A program made the translations under genes and the position numbers. This document shows positions 54,101-61,127 of a stretch of 64,000 nt of DNA, in pieces. The stretch is from Diphasiastrum complanatum (lineage: Eukaryota; Streptophyta; Lycopodiopsida; Lycopodiales; Lycopodiaceae). Position 1 is the first letter of the stretch, and each line of letters opens with the position of its first letter. The notes under the pieces are model-generated. The model was not told the DNA's origin, made no database searches, and was given only the letters and a program-made list of their open reading frames with translations. The stretch is taken from positions 23,694,443-23,758,442 of the forward strand of contig CM055113.1 of the NCBI GenBank assembly GCA_029204225.1, written 5' to 3'.

Positions 54101-54576
54101 CGCCCTAATTCAAAATGGGCCACCTCCATAAGTGTTCCCGCAATACTTGCAAGTCCACTTCTTTGTGCCTGATGTGCCATAACCTGAATTAAGGGTGACG
54201 TGATCCCATAAGGGATCCTGCTGTCTGGGCATTGCTAATAGTTATCTAGTGTCAACAAAACAATAACTGTATTAAATTCAGACTTCAAATTAAAAACTAA
54301 TCCTAAATTCTAATTTCCAAAACGGTAAACCTATGCTCTAAGTTCTAACCTCAATCTATCCCTATCCTCTCTCTCTCTAGACTCTCTCTCTCTCAATCTC
54401 ACACACATACATGTCACGACAGTCTCAAGACTCACACACAAACACAGTTTAACACACCACCACACACACAAACACACAAACACAGCACCACCCTCAAAGT
54501 TGAAAGTTCACACACATGTCACACACACACTCCCTCTACTTCACAATGCACACAAACACACAAACACTCCCTCTCT

Positions 54577-54651
<75 letters not shown>

Positions 54652-56738
54652 GGGTTTTTCTAACGTGCCAAAAAGTGAAAACACACACCTCTCGGGCCCC
54701 CGCTGTATCGCAAAAAAATTTGCGATTATTCAACAGTCGTTTCGAACAACGAAACGTCGTTTCGAAACGGGGTCGTTTCATACGTTCCGTTTCGAACCCG
54801 TTTCAGTGTTCGAAACGCGTTTCGATGAAACACTGGTCCAAATGGGGCCTGGCCCCTAGGGGGATCGGGGGGCAACACCCCCCGAAGCAAAAAGTGAGGT
54901 ACAATTGCTCTACAGTTCTCTGTCTTTGTCCCACTGGAACCATCTGTGATCGTAACGAACAGGCTAGAGGTTAGTTTTGAATTTTTATCCTTGACAGAAC
55001 CCAACATGGATTAATGCACCTGAACTGGACCATCCTACACCCGCAACAGTCGGCAAACTACACAGTAATAATGCTCTTAATCAGAGCTTTCATCTCATAC
55101 CCATATTGCCCAAAAAGAATTTCAAAAAAAAAAAAGCAATTCTAAACAATTCTGGTTCATTTCCGAATCGCGATTCAGAATCGTAGTGTATCTATGACAT
55201 TAACATACCTTAGACCCCAATTGGACAAAGAAAATACATAATAAGTATCTTCAATATTTCTATGCTTGGAACCACAGATACAGCCCACGATCCAAAATGG
55301 GATCTGGGATTTCCCATTAGGGTCTTGGAAGGCAAAAAAAAAATTTGGGTCCAATGGGTATCAAATTAAAGGTGTTTTCAAGAGCAATTCAGTTACCTGC
55401 TTTGTCAAGAGTCTCAAGAGGAGCACAGTCCAGTTTTGGGTAATTACGTGACGGTGATTCTTTATTGAATATCTCTATTTCTGTATTATGTCAAACATAA
55501 TCACATAGAACCATATTATAGCAAACCGCCAACAATTATGAAGCATAAGATCCCCTGTCAAAGCTTGTGACAAAAACGTGAATCAACTCAGCCTGCTCAA
55601 CAATATATGAGTACATTATACTGTGCCAACCTAAAAGTAAGCTTCTAACGTTGATTTAAGTTGTAGAGTAGTTTATTACAACAGTTGGACTAGTTGTTGA
55701 TAGTTCGAGATAGCTACGTCAATAGGTGCATCTTCCCTTACTACCTTAAGACAAAAGAGGTTCTTTAAGAAGAACGGAATCCAAAAAATCCCTTTACGTA
55801 ATAAGTACGCAAGGTTTTAATGAAAAAAAAATTCATCGAACATACGTTAAGTTAACAACGCATGGTCAAAAAATGCCACAAGGAATTGAAAGCATTACAA
55901 CATGCAATTTACGTAACTGAAATTTTGACTACAAATTAACAAAAATTGATCACTTGCAAGCTTTTATCAATTTGCTTTGCATTATGACACATAAACAGCA
56001 AGAAAAGGACAACAGCCATTATATACTATGTTTAAAACATTTCATCTTGAACTTTCACAGAAAACCAAACCAATGAGCCGATATCAAATAAAACTTGCGT
56101 TTAACTCTCTTACAAGTTCCCGCCACAGTTCTTCTTGCGAGTATTATATTAATATAGATCAGAGGCTGTGATTTCTTGTCTAAAACTCCGCAAGTTTGAT
56201 TCTCGTATTTATAACTTCGTATCAAATCAAAAGAAGAGATAAGCAGAGATTGATATTTCCAACAAGAGGAGAATTATATAGTAATGCATACAGCACCTTT
56301 TAGAATATCGACAAGAGTGTATACTAGGAAAAAACTAGAAAACCGAACAGGCTTTAGTCTGCCTGAACTTCAAATTCCAAAGAGAATGCTACATCGAGTG
56401 ATATTAAGCATATAAATCGAAGCTTGAAACAAGAGTGCAAATATCAGGTTAGCAAGTGCACGTATCTATAACAACAGGAGAAAGGATAGATTTACATGAT
56501 TGCCTTGAAAGGTAAAGACAAGTGCAGGTGTAACATGAGTGTTTGTTGAGCATAGCAAACATTGGAAAGCTACTTGGATGGAACAAGTACCGATGGAGGA
56601 ATGGTGATACAGTGGGAGGAGGGCGGCATGCATGAGGCGGATGGCAGAGTCCAGATCCGACACGATGGATCGAAGCTGTTCTCGTACAACAACACTCTCG
56701 TCTAGCTGCTGACGGAAGGATTCAAACTGCTGCTCCAT
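26217..56738 (-). CDS. TSN: translin, seven exons, complete
   Basis: Joined exons: 56738-56591, 49917-49821, 49695-49580, 42590-42546, 36794-36769, 26794-26659, 26347-26217 (699 nt, 232 residues plus stop; human translin has 228). Family landmarks are CPGEYYRYHDHWR (residues 75-87), DLEDYLIG (129-136), LCNMSNELPRYVV (137-149), VTAGIYDCPKRV (152-163), LNLRNDFLRKRFDG (177-190) and KYDLKKVEEVLYDVQIRG (192-209). Translin binds RNA and single-stranded DNA as an octamer and, with TRAX, forms the C3PO endoribonuclease; the catalytic acids are in TRAX, which is not in this window. The start is ATG in GCGCCATGG; I see no N-terminal targeting extension. All six introns are GT-AG with consistent phases and there is no internal stop, so it is probably functional. 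Introns total 29.8 kb and are full of transposons. Confidence 0.94.
26659..26794 (-). CDS. TSN: translin exon 6
   Basis: 136 nt, residues 145-189 plus one base of codon 190. Acceptor GATTGACAG, donor G|GTAAGC. Encodes PRYVVNQVTAGIYDCP ... FLSDLYAAFRILNLRND. Confidence 0.94.
26800..27920. other. translin intron 5, no gene; GT/GA microsatellite
   Basis: Compound microsatellite (GT)n 27072-27096 and (GA)n 27106-27141. The stretch from about 27360 may be decayed upstream sequence of the LINE that follows. Confidence 0.6.
27923..28650 (+). pseudogene. second LINE reverse-transcriptase remnant
   Basis: Plus-strand frames give VFESLPRPMLIQRMRDLHFS, LDIMALYETVVERAH, GVKQGRLLSPTLL (about 28190-28230; family GVKQGCPLSPTLF) and GLEVNFMKTKIMVINTSQSF (about 28380-28440). 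These are consecutive RT motifs of an L1-like element of the same general type as that at 24.1-25.6 kb. The polymerase YADD region between them is not readable. Several frameshifts make it dead. It sits in translin intron 5, antisense to the gene. Confidence 0.78.
28668..29135. repeat. degenerate ~240-bp tandem duplication
   Basis: CTCCTTGATATC begins both units (28668 and 28908). Later shared blocks include TCATATT.CATCTTACTTCTCT, TTGATGCA and GAACATTGTGACCT / AAACACTGTGACAT. The copies are clearly diverged. Confidence 0.75.
29136..30860. other. translin intron 5, no gene recognised
   Basis: Only short frames. Nothing matched a family I know. Confidence 0.5.
30873..30986 (-). other. exon-like unidentified frame
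   Basis: Minus-strand stretch MYREVIYLEMQEKLTFSWSA ... MALARWFKGIDYSKCLK with a possible acceptor (TTACATAG) before it and GTGAGT after it. It does not belong to translin by phase or sequence. It could be a fragment of another gene or transposon captured in the intron, or chance. Confidence 0.25.
31835..32687 (+). pseudogene. Ty3/gypsy integrase C-terminus with chromodomain
   Basis: Integrase reading starts at DHSTSDGQSEVLNRILEDYL (about 31848-31910; family YHPQTDGQSE), the region around the third catalytic acid. It continues through a stop at 31966 and a frameshift near 32160 into FQLGDMVYLRLR, KLAPRYYGPYRILEVLSPVT, YRLQLP ... YDVFHVSLL (the GPF/Y-type module). The last part, QIQFLVQWDGRPIEEATWEP, is a chromodomain, which in chromoviruses tethers integrase to modified histones. 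Everything upstream (gag, protease, RT, RNase H, integrase core) is missing or unrecognisable. Most of the 3' part is one open frame to 32687. Confidence 0.88.
32739..33210 (+). repeat. 3' LTR of the gypsy remnant
   Basis: Follows the stop codon and a purine-rich CAGGGAGA. TGGACTC...TTTCTAACA, about 472 bp, with a TATA-like GGCTATAAGTAGGG (about 32983-32997) and a 31-bp tandem repeat (from 33080). The right edge abuts copia sequence; the left edge is approximate. Confidence 0.6.
33212..34152 (-). pseudogene. internally deleted copia (gag/PR, linker, RT pieces)
   Basis: Minus strand order: a basic gag end (34152-34080), then the protease region VIDLGVTSHITCNKKVLINY (about 33985-33925), where DSGA has become DLGV, with GDESRHNVKGIGTLELR. 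There is a jump, with integrase absent, to the acidic linker, then EFWKEAMSEEIESMRQNEAW (about 33520-33460) and KIIECKWVYKRKIKSD of RT. A second jump without the YVDD palm leads to GVMHLSQSEYAEKVLKQY (about 33350-33300). It stops where the gypsy LTR begins (33210). Two clean internal deletions plus frame changes show it is long dead. Confidence 0.87.
34625..34636 (+). other. perfect tRNA-Met primer-binding site
   Basis: TGGTATCAGAGC, exact. The ~400 bp before it (from about 34210) should be the 5' LTR of a + strand element, but I could not fix its ends. Confidence 0.8.
34637..36768 (+). other. non-coding internal region, possible LARD-like element; unknown small frames
   Basis: No gag or pol frame follows the primer site. 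The first 170 bp contain imperfect repeats of CAGCGCTACTACTC and CAGCGATCT. A 67-codon frame at 35486-35689 (SHTPVDELEDIVMSSLPRGR ...) and an antisense frame at 36065-35703 look protein-like but match nothing I know. No matching 3' LTR was found. Confidence 0.4.
36769..36794 (-). CDS. TSN: translin exon 5 (26-nt microexon)
   Basis: 26 nt completing codon 136 and encoding LCNMSNEL (137-144). Acceptor CTATGCAG, donor G|GTGCGT. It fits the phase of exons 4 and 6 exactly and supplies a family-conserved block, so it is almost certainly real despite its size. Confidence 0.88.
36800..37279. other. translin intron 4, no gene recognised
   Basis: AT-rich; nothing recognisable. Confidence 0.5.
37280..39043 (-). 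pseudogene. internally deleted copia in translin intron 4
   Basis: Minus strand: protease region ECYLFDLGAKHMTPRREWL (about 38860-38800), with DLGA in place of DSGA. Decayed pre-integrase and integrase sequence follows, down to the integrase C-terminus LIRCLFLGYDSQEKAYKLYD and VIVSKDVIFDKD (about 37865-37750). After a linker, sequence jumps directly to the RNase H end EQVADIFAKGHGKEKFQRFREL (about 37405-37340). RT and most of RNase H are missing. It lies in the same orientation as translin. No LTR pair was recognised. Confidence 0.82.
39050..42345. other. translin intron 4, no gene recognised
   Basis: AT-rich sequence with only short, unconvincing frames. Confidence 0.5.
42349..42451. repeat. 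T23-G14 homopolymer junction plus 26-bp direct repeat
   Basis: Twenty-three T (42349-42371) run straight into fourteen G (42372-42385). ATTCGAATTGGCTGAA.TGGAAT then occurs twice (42403-42424, 42429-42451). It lies about 95 bp from translin exon 4, on the downstream intron side. Confidence 0.9.
42546..42590 (-). CDS. TSN: translin exon 4
   Basis: 45 nt, residues 121-135 plus one base of codon 136. Acceptor CATATGCAG, donor G|GTGAGT. Encodes LQQKEFFVDLEDYLI. Confidence 0.9.
42600..44620. other. translin intron 3, no gene recognised
   Basis: No convincing coding sequence. Frames at 43596-43928 are short and unlike known families. The last part may be decayed N-terminal sequence of the hAT element that follows. 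Confidence 0.45.
44624..46210 (+). pseudogene. hAT-family transposase
   Basis: Plus-strand frames follow hAT order. Up to 45290 one frame runs through WITRELSPIRHAWATYGF, LLDGWTDIRCKPIINIL, QNVVQVVTNNANNYV and WTLCATHYIDLLMHDIG (DUF659-like and catalytic core). Broken frames then give EVLEPVYHVLRLVGRPH (about 45390), AIREKWLDRGNIFHKPIHAV (about 45600-45660) and the C-terminal dimerisation block CILAQDCSASARERN...STWSL (about 46020-46080), ending at 46210. TDNA has become TNNA, so a catalytic Asp is lost; stops occur at 45290 and inside the dimerisation block. The BED finger is not visible. Breaks near 45490-45600 and 45750-45830 could be introns. It is antisense in translin intron 3. Confidence 0.85.
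46211..47251. repeat. GTTCC/GGAACG motif cluster
   Basis: CGTTCC and GGAAC(G) motifs are frequent: about 46388, 46412, 46628-46650 (GTTCCGGAACG), 46676-46692 and 47041-47066. They resemble subterminal motifs of a DNA transposon and follow the hAT pseudogene, but no terminal inverted repeat was confirmed. Confidence 0.5.
47252..47480 (-). pseudogene. copia RNase H C-terminal fragment
   Basis: Minus-strand frame with NNPVFHARSKHIEVAHHF, VREKVIGREILLEH, SSDCVADLLTKPL and the end SNLGLISKSMVNR at stop 47254-47252. Only the last ~70 residues of the polyprotein remain. The fragment is cut near 47480, where gypsy LTR-like sequence begins. Confidence 0.85.
47481..47686 (+). repeat. gypsy LTR 3' portion
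   Basis: Non-coding sequence joined to the copia fragment on the left and ending CGCTACA, six bases before a gypsy-type primer site. It contains the inverted repeat AAGGGAAC...GTTCCCTTGGG. Probably the 3' part of a 5' LTR. Confidence 0.5.
47687..47702 (+). other. degenerate gypsy primer-binding site
   Basis: TGGCATCGTTGCCGGG differs at two positions from the usual TGGCGCCGTTGCCGGG. No gag follows, so only the element's 5' end is recognisable. Confidence 0.65.
47703..49579. other. translin intron 3, no gene; second GTTCC cluster
   Basis: At 48738-48795 GCTGCATTCCGGAACGTGG and CGTTCC repeat the pattern seen at 46604-46650, suggesting related element ends. Otherwise nothing is recognised. Confidence 0.45.
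49580..49695 (-). CDS. TSN: translin exon 3
   Basis: 116 nt, residues 82-120 and the first base of codon 121. Acceptor ATATTGCAG, donor T|GTGAGT. Encodes YHDHWRNQTQQVIFLLSF ... WLEFGNLLSHGEVESLLD. Confidence 0.93.
49821..49917 (-). CDS. TSN: translin exon 2
   Basis: 97 nt, residues 50-82. Acceptor ATCTTCAG, donor AG|GTTTGT. Encodes EAIHKAKGHISEFQRLY ... LKSCPGEYYR. Confidence 0.93.
50476..50492. repeat. C17 homopolymer
   Basis: Seventeen C just outside the end of the hAT pseudogene, about 670 bp downstream of the intron 1 acceptor region in + coordinates. Confidence 0.95.
50510..54232 (-). pseudogene. hAT-family transposase with introns
   Basis: Starts ATG at 54232: MPRQQDPLWDHV followed by a BED zinc finger (WTCKYCGNTYGGG ... 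HLLRLRGYEIVVC, to about 54060). Then come a Ser/Pro/Ala linker (53790-53640), TPAWRDMMRAVSRIGVEWEG (about 53510), the catalytic start TIILDGWTDARRRHLVNIL (about 53165), MQVVTDNASNCVDMG (about 52730; TDNA intact), PIYSVLRLTDREGSTLGLIY (about 52285), the dimerisation block LAIRVLSQDCTAVACERNWS (about 51470) and an acidic C-terminal tail (50767-50510). Coding blocks are separated by low-complexity spacers with plausible splice sites (such as TTGTTACAG at about 53790). Stops in the BED finger, the linker and near 53590, and a frameshift near 53530, make it a pseudogene. It lies in translin intron 1 on the same strand. Confidence 0.87.
54581..54649. repeat. (CT)n microsatellite
   Basis: 69-bp CT run, about 350 bp upstream of the hAT start codon. 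Confidence 0.97.
54735..54835 (-). repeat. candidate hAT 5' terminal region
   Basis: The minus strand from 54835 begins CAGTGTTTCATCGAAACG, a hAT-style terminus. It is followed by many GTTTCGAAAC / CGTTTCG motifs (at least seven in 100 bp), like subterminal transposase sites. No matching end or 8-bp duplication (GTCCAAAT expected) was found at the other side. Confidence 0.5.
54850..56590. other. translin intron 1, no gene recognised
   Basis: AT-rich; no coding sequence recognised. Confidence 0.5.
56591..56738 (-). CDS. TSN: translin exon 1
   Basis: 148 nt, residues 1-49 plus the first base of codon 50. Begins MEQQFESFRQQLDE and ends HHSSI; donor G|GTACTT. Predicted helical, as in the family's N-terminal leucine-rich helix. 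Confidence 0.92.
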
Positions 56739-56935
56739 GGCGCCTTCTCTCTCTCTCTCGGCTCACTATCTCTCTTTATCCTCCCCAAAACCCTAATTTT
56801 AGCCCAAAACCCTTATTTCAACCCAAAACCCTAAGTTCATGAAAACCCTAGTTTTTGAGGCTTTCCATTTTGAAGGTCACACTAACTTTATACATTGACA
56901 TATTTATATATATATATATATATATAAAGATATTT
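56739..56935 (-). promoter_or_regulatory. TSN: translin 5' leader and core promoter
   Basis: On the minus strand the ATG is preceded by a (GA)n-rich leader. The + strand shows three AAACCCTA telo-boxes at 56788-56796, 56826-56834 and 56843-56850; these are common near start sites of plant genes for translation and growth functions. An AT-alternating stretch (56901-56929) 160-190 bp upstream of the ATG may act as the TATA region. The start site itself is inferred. Confidence 0.6.
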
Positions 56936-57420
56936 AAGAGAGATGATGTAAGTGTTGCCGTCAAAAAATTAACCCTGTGCCGCTGAAAATGTCACACACT
57001 GCCCGTGAAAAATGTCACGTTTTTTGATCTTATTCTGCAACTTCAGAGATGAAGAGAATAGTCACTCAAAAGAACAAAGCACTACGAAGAAGTTATTCTG
57101 GGAGTGATAAAAAGTCAGAGCTAACGAAGGGCAACCAGACTGTACCTGCAAGTACAATACAGCAAAACAGAGTGATTGCAGTGGAGAAAGTGTTCGGAGT
57201 GCGCCATAAGTGATTTCACCATTCCACTGGGCACGTAGTTGGGAGTTGACGACTGAGTGCATTTCGGAAGGCGCCGCCGATTTGGCTTTCAAACTGGTGG
57301 AAAAGCGGCGAGTGGCCTGGTAAGGGAAAAAGTGCAGGTCATTATTTTCAACTTCTGACATCACTGTTGGCCTTGGCATACTGTTTTTGGCCTACGGCAG
57401 AAGTTTCAAGCAGTTTTGCG

Positions 57421-58323
57421 ATGGCAAACATGGGAGAGTCCATTTTGAGTGAAAGTAGCAAATTGGACGGGATTTCCAACTATGCAGTGTGGAAATTCAA
57501 AATGAAAAACATACTAATGGAGAAAGATGTGTGGGAAGTCATCATAGGTGATGAGAGAAGGCCACCAAATGAAGCGGATATCAAAGTGTTCGACAAAAAG
57601 ATGAGGAAAGCTTTGACCTTCATTAACTTGTCAGTGAATGATCACATCATTACCCACATTTGTGATGTTGTTACACCCAGACAGGCATGGGATGTGCTAA
57701 AGGAGTAGTTTGAGACGTCAAATCCATATAGAATCATGTTTCTGAAGTCAAAGCTGAATAGTGCCCACATGGAACAAGGAGAGCACATTCAAATGTACAT
57801 GACCAGAATCAAGACAATGAGGGATGAACTGCATTCTATTGGTGAGCGCATACGTGATGTGGAGCTGGTGCACATTGCATTGTGCGGCATTGCAGAACCC
57901 TATCAGATGTTTGTGAGTGGAATAGCATCAAGAGAAAGATTACCAACCTTTGACGAGCTCACAGGAATCTTGATGCAGGAAGAGCAACGGCGAGAAATGG
58001 TGAAAGCTAGACGTCAAAATACTGATGATCAAGCACTTGCGACACGCCAAAAACAAGGCAAGGGCAAGAGCAAGAAGAAGTCTAAGCAGCGATTTGCCAA
58101 GTCTCAGGAGGATGAGGGATCTTCCAGTAAGACCAAGAAGAAAGACAAGTGCTTCCATTGTGTTAAAAAGGGCCATTGGAAGAGTGAATGTTGCAAATTC
58201 CTGGCGGAACAAGGCAAGGGGAAACCAAAACAAGCAGGTAAGGACTTGTATCGTCCATTCCATCGCAAACTGAGTTGTGGCATAAGAGGCTTGGTCACTG
58301 GAACTTGGGAAGCCTCAGTTTGA
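57421..58323 (+). pseudogene. copia gag, protease missing
   Basis: ATG at 57421 (MANMGESILSESSKLDG). Capsid pattern ISNYAVWKFKMKNILMEKDV, then AWDVLKE with a TAG at 57706, and LKSKLNSAHMEQGEHIQMYM. A Lys-rich stretch precedes an intact CCHC zinc knuckle CFHCVKKGHWKSEC (about 58150-58192). Soon after it the frame shifts (about 58260) directly into the pre-integrase motif LWHKRLGHWN. The ~130 residues that should carry the DSGA protease are absent. No primer site or LTR is seen upstream. The start is 683 bp from the translin ATG, in divergent orientation. Confidence 0.9.
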
Positions 58324-59134
58324 TAAGAAGATTGGAGATGGTAACAGGATTGCCTACCATAGAAGATCACTTGAAATTGATGTGCGAATCTTGTGTATAT
58401 GGGAAGCAGCATTGAGAGAAGTTCAATAAAGGTGGTGTTGCAAGAGCAAAGAACATCCTGGATTTAATCCACACAAATTTATGCAGGCCTGTGAGGACCA
58501 TGTCCTTAGGTAAAGCCTTCTATTTCATGACCTTTATTGATGATATGTCACGTAAGACGTGGATCTACTTCTTGAAGAAAAAATCAGATGCATTTGACAG
58601 CTTCAAGAGCTTCAAAGCATTGGTCAAAAATCAGACAGATAGGAAGATCAAAGTCCTAAGATCAGATAGTGGAGGTGAGTACAAGTCTAATGACTTCAAT
58701 GATCTTTGTGATCAATGTGGGATTAAAAGACAATTTACGCAAGCTCATACTGTTGCTCTCAATGGTGGAGTTGAGCGCAAGAATCGTACGATTGTGGAAA
58801 GTGCCAGATCTATGCTAGTTGAGATGAAACTACCAAAAGATTTTTGGTCAGAAGCATGCAGTACGGCAGTCTATCTTCAAAATAGAAGTCCTACCATTGC
58901 CATACCAAAGATAACACCTGAGGAAGCATTCACGAAGAAGAAGCCAAAGGTGAACCACTTGCGAATCTTTGGATGTAAGGCCTTTGTACACATTCCTAAG
59001 GAAGAGAGACGTAAACCTGATGTAAAAGCTATCAAGTATATATACCTAGGATATGATGATCGTGTGAAAGGCTATAGATGTTTTGATTCAGTGGAAAACA
59101 AAATCCATGTAAATCGTGATGTTATCTTTGATTA
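58270..59134 (+). pseudogene. copia integrase
   Basis: Zinc-binding module LWHKRLGHWN ... CESCVYGKQH (58275-58413, ending in a TGA). The core follows: LIHTNLCRPVR (about 58460-58492), where the usual catalytic Asp (HTDLCGP) is Asn, then LRSDSGGEYKS (second Asp, about 58658) and NGGVERKNRTIVE (Glu, about 58763-58800). The C-terminal module LRIFGCKAFVHIP ... VNRDVIFD ends at a TAA (59134). The first catalytic acid is lost, so the enzyme would be inactive even without the stops. Confidence 0.92.
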
Positions 59135-59141
59135 ATCCAAG

Positions 59142-61127
59142 ATGTATGAAGACGAGGATGCTGAGAAGATAGATACATCCAGTGGGAAAGATGGTATAGT
59201 GAGGATACCACCTGATGATGATCCATTCATTGACCTTCCAAGTGATGAAAAAGAGGATACATCTCAAGATACTACTACTCAACCTCAAGAGACAGGTTGG
59301 AGAGGTAGGGACAAACCTTTTGGTGCAAGAGGGATTGAAGTTGCAGGTGACAAACGCAAGGAGAAGGATGTACCGTGGGATACATTTTCACCAAGAAGCC
59401 GATCACCTGACAGGAAGCTCCCTAAGTGGTTTGAGAGATTGTTGGAGAGTCACGACATGGATGACTTTCCAGGATCATCTAGCCAGAGAGAGCTACGAAG
59501 ATCAACAAGAGAGAAGACACAACCTGAAAGGTATGAAGCAAATTATGCTCTCCTATCTAGCATTATTCAAAGCAAAGAACCTTCGACTTATGGTGAAGCG
59601 AAGGATGATGACATTTGGGTCAAGGCCATGGGAGAGGAGATGGAGTCAATTGCTAAACATAACACATGGGACTTAGTAGAACCACCAGTTGGCAAGAAAC
59701 CCATTGGTTGCAAATGGGTATACAGGACTAAGTATCATGCAGATGGAAGTATAGCAAAGCACAAGGCAAGATTGGTGATCAAAGGATATGCACAAAGTAA
59801 AGGCATTGACTATGAGGAGACCTTTGCGCCGGTATGTAAGTGGAATACTCTACGTCTACTTGTTGCTTTAGCTTCACATTTTGGTTGGCCTTTGCATCAG
59901 ATGGATGTGAAATCTGTTTTTCTAAATGGTGAGTTAGAAGAAGAGGTGTTCATGGATCAACCTGAAGGCTTCGTAACAAAGGGACATGAAAATAAAGTAT
60001 GTTGCTTGAAGAAAACACTTTATGGTCTTAAACATGCACCATGTGCGTGGTATAGCAGGATTGATGCCTAGTTTCGTTCAAAGGGGATGGTGAGAACACA
60101 CTCTGATCCAAATCTATATGTCTTATGCTTTGATGGTATGGTTGTTTTGATTGCTCTTTATGTTGATGACTTGATTATTACGGGAAATAATCAAGAGATG
60201 ATAGATATGATCAAGAAAGACCTCATGGAACAATTCGAGATGGCAGATCTCAGCCTGATGCATTATTGCCTTGGAGTAGAGGTGTGGCAAAAAGGACACG
60301 AAGTGGGTTTAACACAGGTGAAGTATGTCAAAGAGTTGCTGCATAGGTTTAGGTTGCAGAATTGCAAACCAGTGAATACTCCTATTGAACCAAGTAAAAA
60401 GCTTTCTAAGCTTGATGAGTCACAGTCATTTGAGGCTACAATGTATAGGCAATTAGTAGGGAGCTTGATTTACCTTACCACAACTAGACCAGATATATGC
60501 TATGTTGTTGGCATTTTAAGTCAGTTTATGGCAGCACCTACGAAAATGCATTGGAAGACAACTAAATGCATTTTGCATTATGTGAAAGGCACTTCAGAGT
60601 ATGGCTTGATTTACAAGAAGCATGATGGTTTACCTGAGTTGTGTGGCTATGTGGATGCGGATTGGGGAGGTGACTATGATGATCATAGATCCACCATAGG
60701 GTATGTATTCCAGTTTTGTGGTAGTTGCTTTTCCTGGTCTAGTAAGAAGCAAAGTACAATTGCTCTATCCACCACAGAAGCAGAGTATAAGGCAATGTGT
60801 AGTGCAGCATAGGAAGCTATATGGTTGAGACAAATCTTGGAAGAAATTGGCATGAAGCAGAAAAATCCCACGACATTACATAGCGACAGTCAGAGTGGCA
60901 TTCAGCTAGCAAAGAATCCAGTATTCCATGCGAGAACTAAACACATTGAGATTCGGTATCACTTCATACGTGAGAGGCTGCTGAGTCGTGAAATTCACGT
61001 TGTTCATTGTAGCATAGAAGGACAACTAGCTGATATTTTCACTAAGCCACTTACTGGAGAAAAGTTTGATAAGTTTAGATCAAAGCTTTCTCTACTTAGA
61101 AGTCTTATGAATTGTAGGTATCTCTAA
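59142..61127 (+). pseudogene. copia reverse transcriptase and RNase H
   Basis: An acidic linker leads to RT: WVKAMGEEMESIAKHNTWDL (about 59610), KPIGCKWVYRTKYHADGS, HKARLVIKGYAQ, MDVKSVFLNGELEEEVFMDQ (about 59900-59960) and KKTLYGLKHAPCAWYSRIDA, then a TAG (60069). It resumes with the intact polymerase box LYVDDLIITG (60157-60185) and TTTRPDICYVVGILSQFM. RNase H follows with all three acids: YVDADWGGD (about 60650), LSTTEAEYKAM (about 60770) and LHSDSQSGIQL (about 60880). A TAG at 60810 splits it. The end ADIFTKPLTGEKFDKFRSKL closes at 61127. No polypurine tract or 3' LTR was recognised downstream. Confidence 0.94.

Noticed and set aside
57062-57379. 105-codon minus-strand frame between translin and the copia gag
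   Set aside because: No recognisable domain; it lies upstream of the translin leader and has no splice link in phase to exon 1.
59215-59676. 153-codon + strand frame overlapping the copia linker/RT
   Set aside because: The other frame (59142-60071) carries the RT motifs; this one does not.
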